Below, in pieces: positions 35,593 to 46,951 of a DNA stretch of 64,000 nt. Location of the stretch: contig JAACJP010000023.1 of assembly GCA_013368375.1 (NCBI GenBank), positions 310,001-374,000 on the forward strand, read 5' to 3'. The position numbers were made by a program, and so were the translations under genes. The stretch's first letter is position 1; each line of letters begins with the position of its first letter. The DNA comes from Tricholomella constricta. Taxonomy: Eukaryota; Basidiomycota; Agaricomycetes; Agaricales; Lyophyllaceae. Below the pieces are notes generated by a model, which saw only the letters and a list, made by a program, of their open reading frames with translations, did not search any database and was not told the DNA's origin.

Positions 35593-37972
35593 TTACATCT
35601 ACATGAGATCAGGTAAAGACCCCGTCGTGGATATCAGGATGGAAACACTTACCAGCCATTGCCAGAAGGCGTCGAGTTTGTTCTTCGGCGGTGGCTCATC
35701 ATAGCTATCCACAGAGTGATTGGTATCCTGAGCGTGGCAGGCTTGTAAAACGACTTACGTCTCAGCCTCGATCTCGGCAATGTTTGTTACAAAGTCCATG
35801 TCTTGGGCCTTTATCAGTGGTTTCCTGATGTACAACTTGGCGCCAATGTACAGAATTGGGAATAAAACTAGGGGCAAGTAGTTGGTCACGAAGGTATCAG
35901 TCGCCCATCGACCTCTGAGGAAGACCTTCCATCCGCTAAACTATATATCTTTCAGTTGGGCAAGAGAACACAGAGAGTTCTGGAATGTTGCTCACGAAAC
36001 AGATTAAGAAGCAGAAGATCATCGCATACCAAGCGGCATAGGGTTGCAGCGGTGATGCAAAAGGTAGAGTCCTTCTGTCATATCCCTGGACTTTCATGCC
36101 CTGATAGAAACGAAGATACGTCACGCAAATGCCGAACCAGGTAAGAAGGCCTGCGACCGAAGTCATGTTGGCGAGCCATGTGAACACTTTTCCAGCGCCA
36201 CTGTTCACTCCCATATAAGAAAGCAGGGCGAAGGCCGAGCAGAAGATGAGAGAGACATATGGCAGTCCATTCTTGGAGGTTTTAAGGAAAAACCTGGGGG
36301 CGTTACCCGCTGCAGCAAGACCATCTGTAACAATAACATGAAATGTGTACTAAGCTCGATAAACACAAAGTACGCTTACAAAGTGCGCGCGAGCTTGTGT
36401 ACAGATCACTTGATGCAGCGGACCAAGCCGATGTTAGCAAACAGGCATTGATGATCTACATGAATTGAATAAAGTGAGCTAAATTTCCTCGAAGTGATGA
36501 AGGTGACGACATACTGATGGCAAACTCTTGATTCCTGCATTTTTGATGGCAATGACAAATGGCGAAGAGCTTGCGGTGCCGTCAGATAGATTGAGTCCTT
36601 GAGATGTGTATGGCACTAGAAGTCCGATCACGGTGGTCCCTCCGATGTAGAAGAGAACAATTCCTAATGAACTCGTTGAATTTTGCCAGTCTGTTGATAT
36701 TACAATCGCACTGACGAATATAAATTCTTTTTATAGCTTTTGGCAAGTTGCGCCGTGGGTTTTTCGCTTCTCCGGCTGCGATCTTTTCAACTTTATTAGA
36801 GGGCCTCAAGGCTACGCGATTTGATAACTTACTGCAACGATTTCTGTGCCGATGAAAGAGAACGCAGCTTGCGTCATTACAGCCCACCATGCCAAGAAGC
36901 GACCCTTCGAGCCTGTGATTCCAGCAAACTGAACGAACGGTCCGGGATGTTTCCAATACCGAAAACCAATACGGTCATGGTTGGGCCCACCTATTCAATC
37001 ACAACTGTAAGCGTAATCAGAGGTAGTGTCTGACATGTTATGCGGTACCTCCAAGGTCGAGGACTATCCCCAAAATTATAAGGCCTACAATGGTAATGAC
37101 CTTGATAGACCTTTCAATGGGTCAGTCAACTCCATTCAACACAAACGCGTAGACCTCACGCAAAAATAAATTCAGCCTCTCCATAGACACCCGCACCAAA
37201 CATGTTGATAGTGATGGTGACCACCATCGTGACTGTGATCCAAACAGCAGGATTGATGTCGGTCCATAATCCAATGAGAACAGCAGCAGCACTAAGCTCG
37301 GCAGGTAGAATGATAGTCCAGTTATACCTGGACAACGTATGTGTCAGAGATGCATAAAGTGAACCATACGACGGGTAGTGACCAGTAGTTCCACCCCATT
37401 GTAAATGAGAAAGCAGGATCTACAAAACGCTCTGCCAACTTGATGTGGCCACCCGGAATGGGAAGATAGGCGACCATTTCACCAAGTGATATCTGTGGAG
37501 AAGGAGGTTACTTATGCTGAAGCGTTGATGCTCGCTGCGACTGACCATAACGCTATAACAGATCGTGCCCATAACTATGTAACCGAGTAGAAGACCTTTA
37601 GTAACGATGGATGAGGTTCGAGGCTGCGACTTGAAGCGGGCACTATCTTACCAACGGGTCCGCCGTCCCTCAGAGAAACAGCAGTGCCCAAAAATAACCC
37701 TGCCTGCAAGTTAATGGATGTTTGCTTCGAATGATTTCAGTTACATACCTGTGCCTATAACACCGCCAATACTATGCTAAATTAGCGAAGAATGGCATAT
37801 CGCGAGCAACAAGCGGTTACCTGATCATGGCAATGTGCCGATTCTTTAACTGGCGCACAAGCTTAACCTCGCCAGAGGCCTCATCCCTAGGATTAATTTC
37901 ACTCAAGGATTCGGCATCGTGCGTTGTTACGTTCGCCTTCTCGCTGGGGAACTCCTTGTTATCGCTGTCCAT
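35593..37972 (-). CDS. Amino acid permease, fungal APC (YAT) family
   Basis: Twelve-helix plasma-membrane amino acid importer. Start MDSDNKEFPSEKANVTTHDA; the cytosolic tail ends KLVRQLKNRHIAMI, the conserved L.R.L..RH..MI motif of yeast Gap1-like permeases, followed across introns by IGGVIGTGLFLGTAVSLRDG. Further blocks: ISLGEMVAYLPIPGGHIKLA, FVDPAFSFTMGWNYWYNWTI, LPAELSAAAVLIGLWTDINP, GAGVYGEAEFIFASIKVITI, MTQAAFSFIGTEIVAIAAGE (helix 6 region), AKNPRRNLPKAIKRIYIR, IINACLLTSAWSAASSDLYT, SRALYGLAAAGNAPRFFLKT and FASPLQPYAAWYAMIFCFLI. The C-terminus is cytosolic (YDEPPPKNKLDAFWQWLM). About 14 short introns. A decayed 5'-truncated copy lies directly upstream (38335-39190). Substrate range is not predictable. 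Confidence 0.9.
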
Positions 37973-38334
37973 GGTTGCGGTGTGCGAGGCGCAGAGAGGG
38001 CGGAGAATCACGGTCGGAGCAGCCAAGAATAGGCGATAGATCTTATATGACAAGTGACGCGTGCAAGTATGTAAACTGCATTCAACTCGGATCCATAGGT
38101 TTTCAGCTGACTTCTGTGCCAATGGGGCTGTCCTGACCTAATTTTAGACATCAAACTTGCTCCAGCCGAATGCCGTCACCAATCTGCGTGCTTGAAGCTT
38201 TCGTTTTGGATTTCTCGTTGTCAAGTATGCACATGTGGGTGCTGCTTGCATAATTTAGCCGGTAATACTCGTAAAAGTACGAGAGTATCACATCTGCACA
38301 ACCATTCAGCCCCTGTCATACACAAAACAATTGA
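37973..38334. other. Intergenic between permease and its pseudogene
   Basis: About 360 bp that includes the permease promoter. No coding signal apart from the ends of the two neighbours. Confidence 0.4.
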
Positions 38335-39190
38335 AGGAAAAAGTTCACCAGCCATTTCCAGAATGCTCTATCTTTGTTTCCCGGAGGCGGTTTGTCGTGG
38401 CTCAGGCATGTCAAGGTGGTGAGCAAGACTTTTATCAAGAATGATGGGAGATCAATTGATCTTGGCTTCGATCCCCGCGATGTTCATTGCACAGGTCACA
38501 TTTTGGGCTTTTGCGATCCATTTTTGGTGTAGAACTTGGCGCCAGCATACAAAATGAGTAATGGCCCAGGGGCAGATAGTTGGTCACCGAAGTGTCCGTT
38601 GCCCATTGGCCTCGGAGGAAGAAACTGAAAGGACAAATATATTTCTAGCTTGGCGAGAGAATCTGAGCTGACCAAACACTGACAAAGAAATCAAAAGACA
38701 GACTACTATCATGGCGTACCAAGCTGCGTCAGGCTGAAGTTTGGACGCGAAAACTAATCTGCTCCAGTCGATTCCTTGGACTTGCAACGTGAGAAGTCCC
38801 GCAACCGAGGTCATGTTCCGGTTGAAGCTTCCAGCCCCTTTACTGACTCCCGTATATTCCAGTAAGGAGTGAGATCAGCAGAAATGACCGTGAAGTGAGG
38901 AAGCCCATTTTTAGATGTCCTGAGGAATATCCTGGGAGCATTGTCAGTGAAGCCAACCATCTGAGATGAAGGCACAGGGTTTCGTGAGTAATGCTGTTAC
39001 AGAGCGCACGAGAGCTAATGTATTGGCAGCCGACCACGTAGACATCATGACTAGTAGTCACATTGATAATAATCTGTGAAAATTGTTGACTGATGGAAAA
39101 AAATGAAATCGAACACAACGGCATGTACTGATGGGATTCCAGCAGGACAAAGGGTGAGGATGCGGCGGTTCCTTCAATGAGGTTTGAATG
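38335..39190 (-). pseudogene. Decayed C-terminal half of an amino acid permease
   Basis: Fragments of the last third of the adjacent permease appear in the same order and orientation. EGTAASSPFV matches DGTASSSPFV; a stretch STWSAAN matches SAWSAAS but reads in a different frame from the following SSRAL; NMTSVAGLLT (partial) is followed by VQGIDWSRLVFASKLQPDAA, matching VQGYDRRTLPFASPLQPYAA; YAGAKFYTKNGSQKPKM matches YIGAKLYIRKPLIKAQDM; and SHDKPPPGNKDRAFWKWLV matches the intact C-terminus SYDEPPPKNKLDAFWQWL. In-frame stops and frameshifts separate these blocks, and a segment after MTSVAGLLT has been lost. No counterpart of the N-terminal half (first half of the helices) was found. This is a tandem, 5'-truncated duplicate that has degenerated. 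Confidence 0.82.
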
Positions 39191-39534
39191 TGTATAGACA
39201 AGAACATCATTTGATTACAAATGTCCTACAGACGTAGCCGGGTAATTCATCCATCCATCCATCCATCCATAGGAGAATAACTATTCTCAGGGCTTGTTGA
39301 GGAAATTGCTCTGCAATTACAAATGAAAGCTCTTCTAATGGATCCCTGGAGGTTACGCCGATGTGAAAACACTCCGTAGTGCAAGCATCAATCATTTCAG
39401 TCAGCACCTACCACAATATTTTCCGTTCCAAAAAGAGATAATGATAGTAGTAATTTTAGGTTGTAACTGTCACGGTAAAGTAGATTGACTCCATATTAAC
39501 TAAATGTCCAGCCTCAGGCATGATCATTTCCCTG
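39191..39534. other. Intergenic between pseudogene and orphan
   Basis: About 340 bp. Contains the CATC microsatellite listed separately. I found no permease homology upstream of the pseudogene here and no gene. Confidence 0.4.
39248..39270. repeat. CATC tetranucleotide microsatellite
   Basis: Nearly six perfect copies of the tetranucleotide CATC in intergenic DNA. Likely polymorphic in length between strains. Confidence 0.9.
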
Positions 39535-40719
39535 TCAGAGGGTCCCAGTGCAATCAGACTTTCGACTTGGGCGTAAAGAAACGACGAGTTGAGAGTCGGA
39601 ATAAAAATGGAAGTGTAAATGTATTTTAGACCAACGATCTGAGGGGCGGCGATTCGGTACTCCAAGTTGGTCCACGACCTCAATCGCGCAAGATTTTTGA
39701 CCTTCAGTGCAGTCGGAGACGTTGATCCAGCTCCCCATACGTTCATAGTCATCCAGCGATATACCTCCCGGCATATCTCTCTCGCGCTCCGTTCGTGCAG
39801 TTTGGCGGTCGAGAAGCCATGTAGAAAGTGTCATAGTTTCCGTCGACTCGAAAGAGTTAGTGGATATCAGAAAATGGTGACGAGGATTGGTGGTGGGTTG
39901 GTATGCCGCCGGTCGCAACACCCTCGTCCGATAGATTCGTTTTGCTGCGTGTTTGATGTTTTTGCCGACCGTAGATGTCAAATCTCTTAAGCTTCTAGAT
40001 ACTTTCAGGAGTCTCAGTCCGGTTTGGGTGTGCTGCTTAGAGATTGCTGTCTCGGTGCCAGTGTGAGAGTATGCGCATGCAAAAAAGTCGGTGCCGGGAG
40101 ATACGGTACAAGAAGAGCCAAAAATTTCTCGTCGCATCTCGGGGGTCCAGGGAACGTAAGGATTGTTTGGATGCATGAGCAGCGGGATATTTGGCTGCGT
40201 TTTGTTCATGCCTGAAGGGTGGGTCGTAGATGATTGAGGGCTAACCTCATCTGTTACATGTTGTGTCGAGGCTGCCACGTTGGGGGAAGATAATGGAGAA
40301 GACCAATCAAGGCGTAGACTGTTGGTACAAGTCGAAGGTATCATGAAGGAGGGTAGTTTCAGTGGGGGCGTGCATGGTAGAGGCGGAAGAGGTTGGAAAG
40401 GAGACAATGGTGCAGCGTTGGCAAGGGTTGATTTAGGTAGCGATATGATGCCTCCATTCTGATAGGTCGATTTACAAACGATGAATGTGAGCAAAGAGGT
40501 GAGCCTTACCTTCCTGACGTTGTTGAAATGGCTCGTTCTGTCCGCCATAGGCAAGCGATACGCATGTCCATTTGAAGATTCACAACCAAATACCTTGGTA
40601 TTATTTACAGAGAAGATTCCGTCCAGCGGAGCGATTACGGATGAAATAGAAGATTTACAGTTGGGTTGGGCGCCAGGTCCAGCTGGATGAGAGACTTTAC
40701 GGATGTTGTGAGCCGCCAT
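39535..40719 (-). CDS. Hypothetical protein with Agaricomycete-type C-terminal motif
   Basis: Open frame with start at 40719 (MAAHNIRKVSHPAGPGAQPN); the longer frame begins with TTG. A likely 50-bp intron near 40460-40510 separates TSHFNNVRK from NGGIISLPKSTLAN. The protein, about 380 residues, is rich in Ser, Thr and Pro, with a basic patch (GKNIKHAAKRIYRTRVLRPA) and near the C-terminus SLDDYERMGSWINVSDCTEG, a pattern I associate with hypothetical proteins of mushroom-forming fungi. No catalytic or binding domain is recognised. The 3' boundary is the first in-frame stop; a terminal intron could change it. Function unknown. Confidence 0.5.
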   Translation of the reverse strand: MAAHNIRKVSHPAGPGAQPNCKSSISSVIAPLDGIFSVNNTKVFGCESSNGHAYRLPMADRTSHFNNVRKVRLTSLLTFIVCKSTYQNGGIISLPKSTLANAAPLSPFQPLPPLPCTPPLKLPSFMIPSTCTNSLRLDWSSPLSSPNVAASTQHVTDEVSPQSSTTHPSGMNKTQPNIPLLMHPNNPYVPWTPEMRREIFGSSCTVSPGTDFFACAYSHTGTETAISKQHTQTGLRLLKVSRSLRDLTSTVGKNIKHAAKRIYRTRVLRPAAYQPTTNPRHHFLISTNSFESTETMTLSTWLLDRQTARTERERDMPGGISLDDYERMGSWINVSDCTEGQKSCAIEVVDQLGVPNRRPSDRWSKIHLHFHFYSDSQLVVSLRPSRKSDCTGTL

Positions 40720-41538
40720 TGGCGTATAAGAGTTGTATTTTGCAAATGCCGCTAGGGCAACAAAGAGCACGCAGTCGCGCGTCGTGCAAGGTCGTGGAGT
40801 GCGCAAGGTTCAAGTAATTGAGCCACTGCACTGGTTGCCAGTTTTAGATCGGGTCCACGTGACAACGGAATCAGAAGTGCAGATCTCAGTCTGAGTTCCA
40901 GACTATTGTACAAGCTGCAGTCCAAATTATACGCGATGGCGTGAACTACTCAGTGTAATTATATCGTTCCTCTTATTTCCACATGATATCTCGTCAGATG
41001 ACCCTAGACCTCCCGCAAGCTCCGCTGCCATTCAACCGATATTTCTGAATTGCTAGCCGATTCCTCCTCACCAACGCTGAACAACGATGACTTCGTACTG
41101 CAGGCCCATCATGTCGTAGAGGATGCACTTTTGCAGAATACTTGATTTGCCTTCACTTGGCTCTGCAATACTTTCTTCCGTCGGCGGTCACAACTTGAGC
41201 AGACACAGCTGATGCAGATTCCATCATTCCCGCTGGTACAAACTGCTTTCTTCTTGCTTAAACCTCGGCTTTTATTATCCTGGGTCTGACTGAGCTACCT
41301 GGAACCTTCAGTTCGTCTCTGTCCGGATCCTGCCTGCTGGTCTGCAAGTCGTCTGGCATGAGCACACGTATTACAGCTCGCCAATTCCTCGGATGTTGAC
41401 AACGGCCCGCCGCTGATTTATCGGACGCTCGCGCTCGCAAGACCGTGGACTTTGGATCTGACTTCTGGGCATTTATATAAACCCATGGTAGTGAGGTTCT
41501 AAATTCGCTCAGTTTTGCTCTCATTGTCCCTGGCAACC
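40720..41538. promoter_or_regulatory. Long divergent upstream region of GH74 gene
   Basis: About 820 bp, the longest gene-free stretch in the window, between the orphan (-) and the GH74 gene (+). A long regulatory region fits a gene for a secreted wall-degrading enzyme under carbon-source control, but I could not assign specific repressor or activator sites with confidence. Nothing coding is supported. Confidence 0.4.
41472..41481 (+). promoter_or_regulatory. TATA box of the GH74 gene
   Basis: The sequence TTTATATAAA lies about 58 bp upstream of the ATG at 41539, in the position expected for a core promoter with a short leader. Confidence 0.6.
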
Positions 41539-44500
41539 ATGCCTAAGTTTGCGCTACTTGCAGTTTTAACAGCGGCGGCTCTAAGCCCCTTTGCCTACGC
41601 TGTCTCTTCGCAGACATACACTTGGAAAAACGTCAAGATCGGTGGTGGAGGTGGTTTCGTACCAGGGATCGTTTTCAATCCCACTGAGAAGGTAAGTTTG
41701 TCTTTTCGTGATTTCGTCAACAGCTCTGATTTCCCTTCTTTAGGGTCTTGCATATGCCCGCACTGATATCGGTGGCGCATACAAACTGAATGCGGACAAC
41801 TCATGGACTCCTCTTCTCGACTTTGCAGATGACGCAAGATGGAATTATTGGGGTGTCGATGCCCTCGCTACTGACCCTGTCCAGCCTGCTCGTCTGTACC
41901 TGGCAAGCTTTGCAGCGGGTCACTCGACGATGTATTTACCTAGTCATTCATCAGGCGACGGGAATGTACACAAACTCTTGGGATCCCAATAATGGCCAAA
42001 TCCTTATCTCCACCGATTATGGTAAAACATTCACGCCATCGAGACTACCGTTCAAAGTCGGCGGAAACATGCCAGGTCGCGGAATGTGAATAGATTATAA
42101 TCAACTCACTGTTTTGGCATATACTGATTTCATTGTAGGGGGGAGGTGCAAACTCTTCTGTAGCCTCATCTGAGCTATCCTAATATGCTTTAAGCGACTT
42201 GCCGTAGATCCCAACAGCAACGGAATTCTCTTTTTCGGTGCGAGAAGTGGCAAGGGCCTCTGGAAATCCACCAACTTCGGTGTCACATGGACGCAGGTTA
42301 CATCCTTCCCTAGCACAGGTCTGTCTGTTGAATGGTTGTCGCACCAAAGCTTTCCGGTTTATTCTCGCCACTCTAGGAACATACATCCCCGATGCCTCAG
42401 ATTCCAGTGGCTATAACAGTGACAAAGTTGGTATGTCTCTTCAACAGCTCCGAGTTCTCGGCAGAAATTCCTCATTCGTCCTTTGCTCAATAGGCATTGC
42501 TTGGGTCACCTTCGATAAGACGTCTGGATCGTCCGGATCTGCCACTCCCCGTATCTTTGTCGGCGTTGCGAACAAAGGTTCCACCAATATTTACGTTACC
42601 ACAAATGGTGGCACAACTTGTAAGTGGCGTTAGCGTTTCCAAAAAACATGTCCTTACCCCTTCGACCGCAGGGACTGCTGTTGCTGGTCAGAACACTACC
42701 TACCTTCCGCACAAGGGTGTTCTCTCGCCTGCCGAGAAAGCGCTTTATGTGTCATACTCCGATGGCGCTGGTCCCGTACGGTTGATTATTACTACCTTAG
42801 AAAAGTACACAACTAACTTCATGCACAGTACGACGGCACCCTTGGAGCAGTCTACAGATACGACATCGCTGCTTCTACCTGTGAGCGCACGGCCTCTTCC
42901 AAGGATATTGGCACGTGGTTAACTCGCATCTATAGGGAAGGACATCACCCCTGTATCTGGCAGCGATCTCTACTTCGGTTTTGGAGGTGTGGCGGTCGAC
43001 ATCCAAAAACCAGGCACGATTATGGTCGCTGCCCTTAACTCGTGGTGGCCAGATGGGCAGATATACCGCTCAACTAACAGTGGTGCTACCTGGACTCCAT
43101 TCTGGGATTGGAATGGCTACCCGAATATGAACAAATATTACAGCTATACCAATTCCCTTGCTCCATGGCTGGGCCCCAATTATGTCGACGTTACTCCCGG
43201 CAACAAGCAGATCGGATGGATGATGGAAGGTATGCATATGAGACATCTCGTGCTTCAGGTCCTTTGATTGAAGTGACACAGCTTTGGTGATTAACCCTCT
43301 GGATTCTAACCACTGGCTCTACGGTACTGGCGCTACTATCCAGGGAGGACGGGACTTACTCAAGGTAAGACGGCAAATCTTTAGACTGCCTTCAAATTTA
43401 ACTGTGATCCCTATAGTGGGATACCACTCGCAATGTTTCACTCAACGCCTGGGCCGATGGAATCGAAGAAACAGCAATCCAAGGTCTAATTTCGCCGCCG
43501 TCTGGCCCATCTCTTCTGTCAGCTGTCGGAGATATTGGAGGTAGACGATATGTACACTCCTCGGCAAACCAAATTAACAGCCACTCAAGGTTTTACTCAC
43601 ACCTCTTTGACGGCGGCCCCGAAGGCTGGATTCACTAACCCTACCTGGGCAACGGCTGCGGACATTGACTTTGCTGGACTGAATCCAGCTACCGTCGTCC
43701 GAATTGGTACTGGCGATAGGTGTGTTACGAAATGTCCAATTCAGCTGATAATCGTCATTCACGTCCATATCTTGTAGTACTTCCGGGAAGCAAGTTGCGC
43801 TTTCATACGATTCTGGTGCCAGTTGGTCGCCCCATTATGGAGCAGCTGACAACGTGTCAGGTGAGCGCAGATGCAGCTGGTATGTATGTCTTGATTCTCA
43901 TGGTAGCTGCAGGTGGGAAGGTTGCCATTTCAGCTGATGGCGCCACGGTGCTTTGGCGCACTGGTTCAAACGGTGTCCAGGTTTCCTCCAACTCGGCCGC
44001 TTTCACCACGGTTCCCTCTCTGCCTTCATCGGCCGTCATTGCCTCCGACAAGAAGACTGCTACCGTTTTCTACGGTGCTTCTGGGTCTTCTTTCTACCTC
44101 TCCACCGACAGCGGCAAGACTTTCGCAGCAAAGGGCAGTCTTGGAAGCTCAACCTCCCCCGTCAAGATCATCGTCAACCCTGGTGTCACTGGTGACGTTT
44201 GGGTGTCGACGGACAAGGGTCTCTTCCACTCGACCAACTCCGGAACATCTTTTAGCGCCACTTCAGGTGTTACCCAAGCTTGGGCAATCGCGCTCGGCGC
44301 GCCCGCCAAGGCTGGTGGATACCCCGCTCTGTTCGCCGCTGCAAACATCGATGGTATCGGTTACTTTAGGTCTGACGACGCTGGCGTGAACTGGGTCAAG
44401 ATCAACGACGCCGCTCATGGTTTCGGCTCTGCCAGTGCAAATGTCCTGACAGCGGACCCTCGCATCTACGGCCGGTATGTCCAGTCATCATTCCCAGTGG

Positions 44501-44917
44501 ATTTTGGTCGTCTCAAGGGTTGCCAAGTGTCTACATCGGAACTAATGGTCGCGGGATCTTCTATGGTGACGCAAGTGGAATAGCACCTCCTCCCACCACG
44601 ACGGCGGCGACTACGACTACAACCTCTGGAACGACCACGACCACGATGCCTCCTACCACCACAACAACCTCGGCTAACCCAACAGGCACTGCCCCTGCCG
44701 GAGCTTATGGACAGTGCGGAGGTTCGTACGATGGACAACCGATCGAGATACATTCTTTATCTTGTTTATACAGGTACGGGCTGGACAGGACCAACCACCT
44801 GCGTTTCAGGATACACCTGCACTTATAGCAACCCCTGTGAGTTACGTGACTCTATGAGGCGTTCCACGACACTGACTCGCCGTTTCCCTAGATTACTCGC
44901 AATGTGTTCCGTCCTGA
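41539..44917 (+). CDS. GH74 xyloglucanase with C-terminal CBM1
   Basis: Secreted endo-xyloglucanase/oligoxyloglucan hydrolase of family GH74, which cleaves the beta-1,4-glucan backbone of plant-wall xyloglucan. A signal peptide (KFALLAVLTAAALSPFAYA) precedes YTWKNVKIGGGGGFVPGIVF, the GH74 start. The two seven-bladed propellers are visible as repeated sialidase/BNR-like motifs (STDYGKTFTPS, STNFGVTWTQV, TTNGGTTW, STNSGATWTPF, STDSGKTFAAK, STNSGTSFSAT, SDDAGVNWVKI). The two Asp residues conserved in GH74 catalysis sit in ARTDIGGAYKL and in AVGDIGGF. A Thr-rich linker leads to the cellulose-binding module: YGQCGGTGWTGPTTC joined across an intron, then VSGYTCTYSNP and YYSQCVPS with its paired cysteines and aromatic residues. 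Over 800 residues, with about 12 introns. It indicates a plant-biomass-degrading lifestyle. Confidence 0.93.
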
Positions 44918-45017
44918 GTAAGAGTGTGTGACTGATGAAAGATCGTCTCATATGGTTGATAACAGGCTTTGGTGGTATGAAAAATAAATATCGTACAAGC
45001 TCGCCAGCAGTCCGGCT

Positions 45018-46876
45018 CTAGGTCCGAGCCTCCTCCCAAACCTGAAATCAGATACGTCAAGCCGGAACAAGTGCGGTGCATTTTGAACGCATACCTCAAA
45101 AAATCTGCGGCGATCGACAACCCTAACACCCCTACAGCTCGTTAGATCAAGATTCTCCAGTTTTTCGCAAGCATCGATTATAGGGAAGATTCCTTCGCCT
45201 GTGGAAGGTCAGACGATGGAGGTGACAGATGAGCAGGTGTAGCCTACTGGTTAATTTTGTCCCGGCCACCGCAAGGGTCTGCAACGATGAACATGTCGCC
45301 AGGTAGAGTCCAGCTTCGTCGTCAATTCCAGTGTTGTTAAGCATCAGGGTCTCGAGGGGGGACACTCCGTTCGCCTCGGTGGGGACTAGACCAATAAGGT
45401 CGGAAGAATGAAGAGAATGGATTCCCGCCAGGTTCAGTTTCTACAGAAAGAAAATAGATGAGATGAGAGACCACGCCTTGAAAAACAAACCCTCAAATAA
45501 CCTTGCACCTGCGGCCGACCTTTGTGATAAATTCCGACAAGGCGCCATCGACTCTGGATGATAGTCCCAGTTTCGTGTTTCCGACCAGGTTTATATTCTC
45601 CATGTGCTGGAATGTTTCCAGGACCCCGGTCAGAGAACGAAGAGCATCGTCAGTCATGGTCATCGCGGACGAATACCCGATAGATTTGCGTGATCCTTGA
45701 TTGACGCCCAAAGCCCCAATGGCCAGAGTTCGTAGTCCCGGAAGTAACCTGACGATTTCAACAAGGTCGGCGGTAGGCACTCCTGTTGAGGTCAACGATA
45801 ATTTCTGTAAGGCCGGGATACGGGCATCTGCAAGGAGCTGAGGTGGGTGCCGAAAGAGAGTGAAGGACAGGTCAAGTCGTTGAAGGGCAGGACACATTTT
45901 CAAGATGGGGTTCAATGCAGCGTCGGATAGGGAGGTCTGTCGTAGCTTCAGAGTACGAAGAGCTGGAAGCTGGAAGCCTTCAGGAAGGCCTGTATAGAAA
46001 TTGGATGTTGTTGCATCGGTCTACTTGAGTGTGACGAGGTAAGAAAGGAACAGGGTGAGGTTTCAAGAACAAAACTGGCCCAATTTTGTATGCCTGCCAG
46101 TTTGAGGACTTCTAAATCCGGGCATGCGCTGATGAGAGGAGCCAGCGAGGAAGGGGTGACAGAGGTGTAGTTGAGATTCAGAATTTTGAGAGCAGGGGAA
46201 GCTTCAGCGGCTGCGCGCATGGTCTCAGCGCCTACTTTGGTGCATCCACTGTGATCACGGAGGGTAAGCAGCGTGGCATAGATAAAGAGCACATTTAGTT
46301 GTCACCCCAAGTCAAGTTTATGCAAGCCCGACAAACTGCGGAGGAGATTAGCGAAGACGCTGTCGGGTACAACGTCAAAACCGGTCAGTACAAGCTCATG
46401 TACATCGGGATTTATGCGCGCAATATCTAGAATGGTTCTTTGCTTGACGCCAGGTAAATTCTTTCCGAGAGCTATTGAAGGACCACGGAGGAAATACTAT
46501 CACGGCTGAGAAGTACGCATGCGTTCCAAAGCGTGAGTTGACTTACAGTAACAATCACTTCGTGTGCAAGATACGTCGGACAAGAAACCTGGAGCATTGC
46601 AAATAACCTCGGAATCAGAACGTCGGGGAGGGCCCTAAGATGGCCAGAAACGCGGGCCCAGACATGTTCGTTGTTTCTGAGGCTGATAAAATTGGCGGCG
46701 AAGACGCGTGCACACAAAGTAGTGAGCGCTGGATGGGTGGAAAGTGGAAGGCTACGGGTCGAGGATGCAGAGGACGAGGGGTTGTTTTGTTGTGATGATG
46801 GTGTATCTGCCTCGGAAGGCGCTCCAAATGATGGGAGACCACCAGTCCGTCGCTTTTTCGACGACCTTCTCGACAT
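45018..46876 (-). CDS. Leucine-rich repeat (RNI-like) protein
   Basis: Start MSRRSSKKRRTGGLPSFGAP. After a basic, Ser-rich N-terminus there is a helical region, TLCARVFAANFISLRNNEHV then LRALPDVLIPRLFAMLQVSC, resembling the part that precedes repeats in DNA-repair Rad7-type proteins. Leucine-rich repeats of RNI type follow: VHELVLTGFDVVPDSVFANL, LKILNLNYTSVTPSSLAPLI, ALRTLKLRQTSLSDAALNPI, LQRLDLSFTLFRHPPQLLAD, LQKLSLTSTGVPTADLVEIV and ETLMLNNTGIDDEAGLYLAT. The last exons give FPIIDACEKLENLDLTSCRG and RFFEVWEEART. About seven introns. The architecture suggests a substrate-recognition or scaffold protein; I cannot name it more precisely. It faces the GH74 gene tail-to-tail, with 100 bp between stops. 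Confidence 0.72.
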
Positions 46877-46951
46877 CACTCAGCTAAAACTGCGGCCACA
46901 GTGGCTGTGTTCGCATCTCGTATTTAACTTTTGTTTAACTAGTTTACAATG

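Noticed and set aside
39248..39270. CATC tandem repeat considered as CRISPR or a regulatory array
   Set aside because: Unit of four bases without spacers; it is a simple microsatellite in a eukaryotic genome.
39456..39752. 98-codon minus-strand frame overlapping the orphan 3' end
   Set aside because: Lies in a different frame over the orphan's coding sequence and has no support; counted as a shadow.
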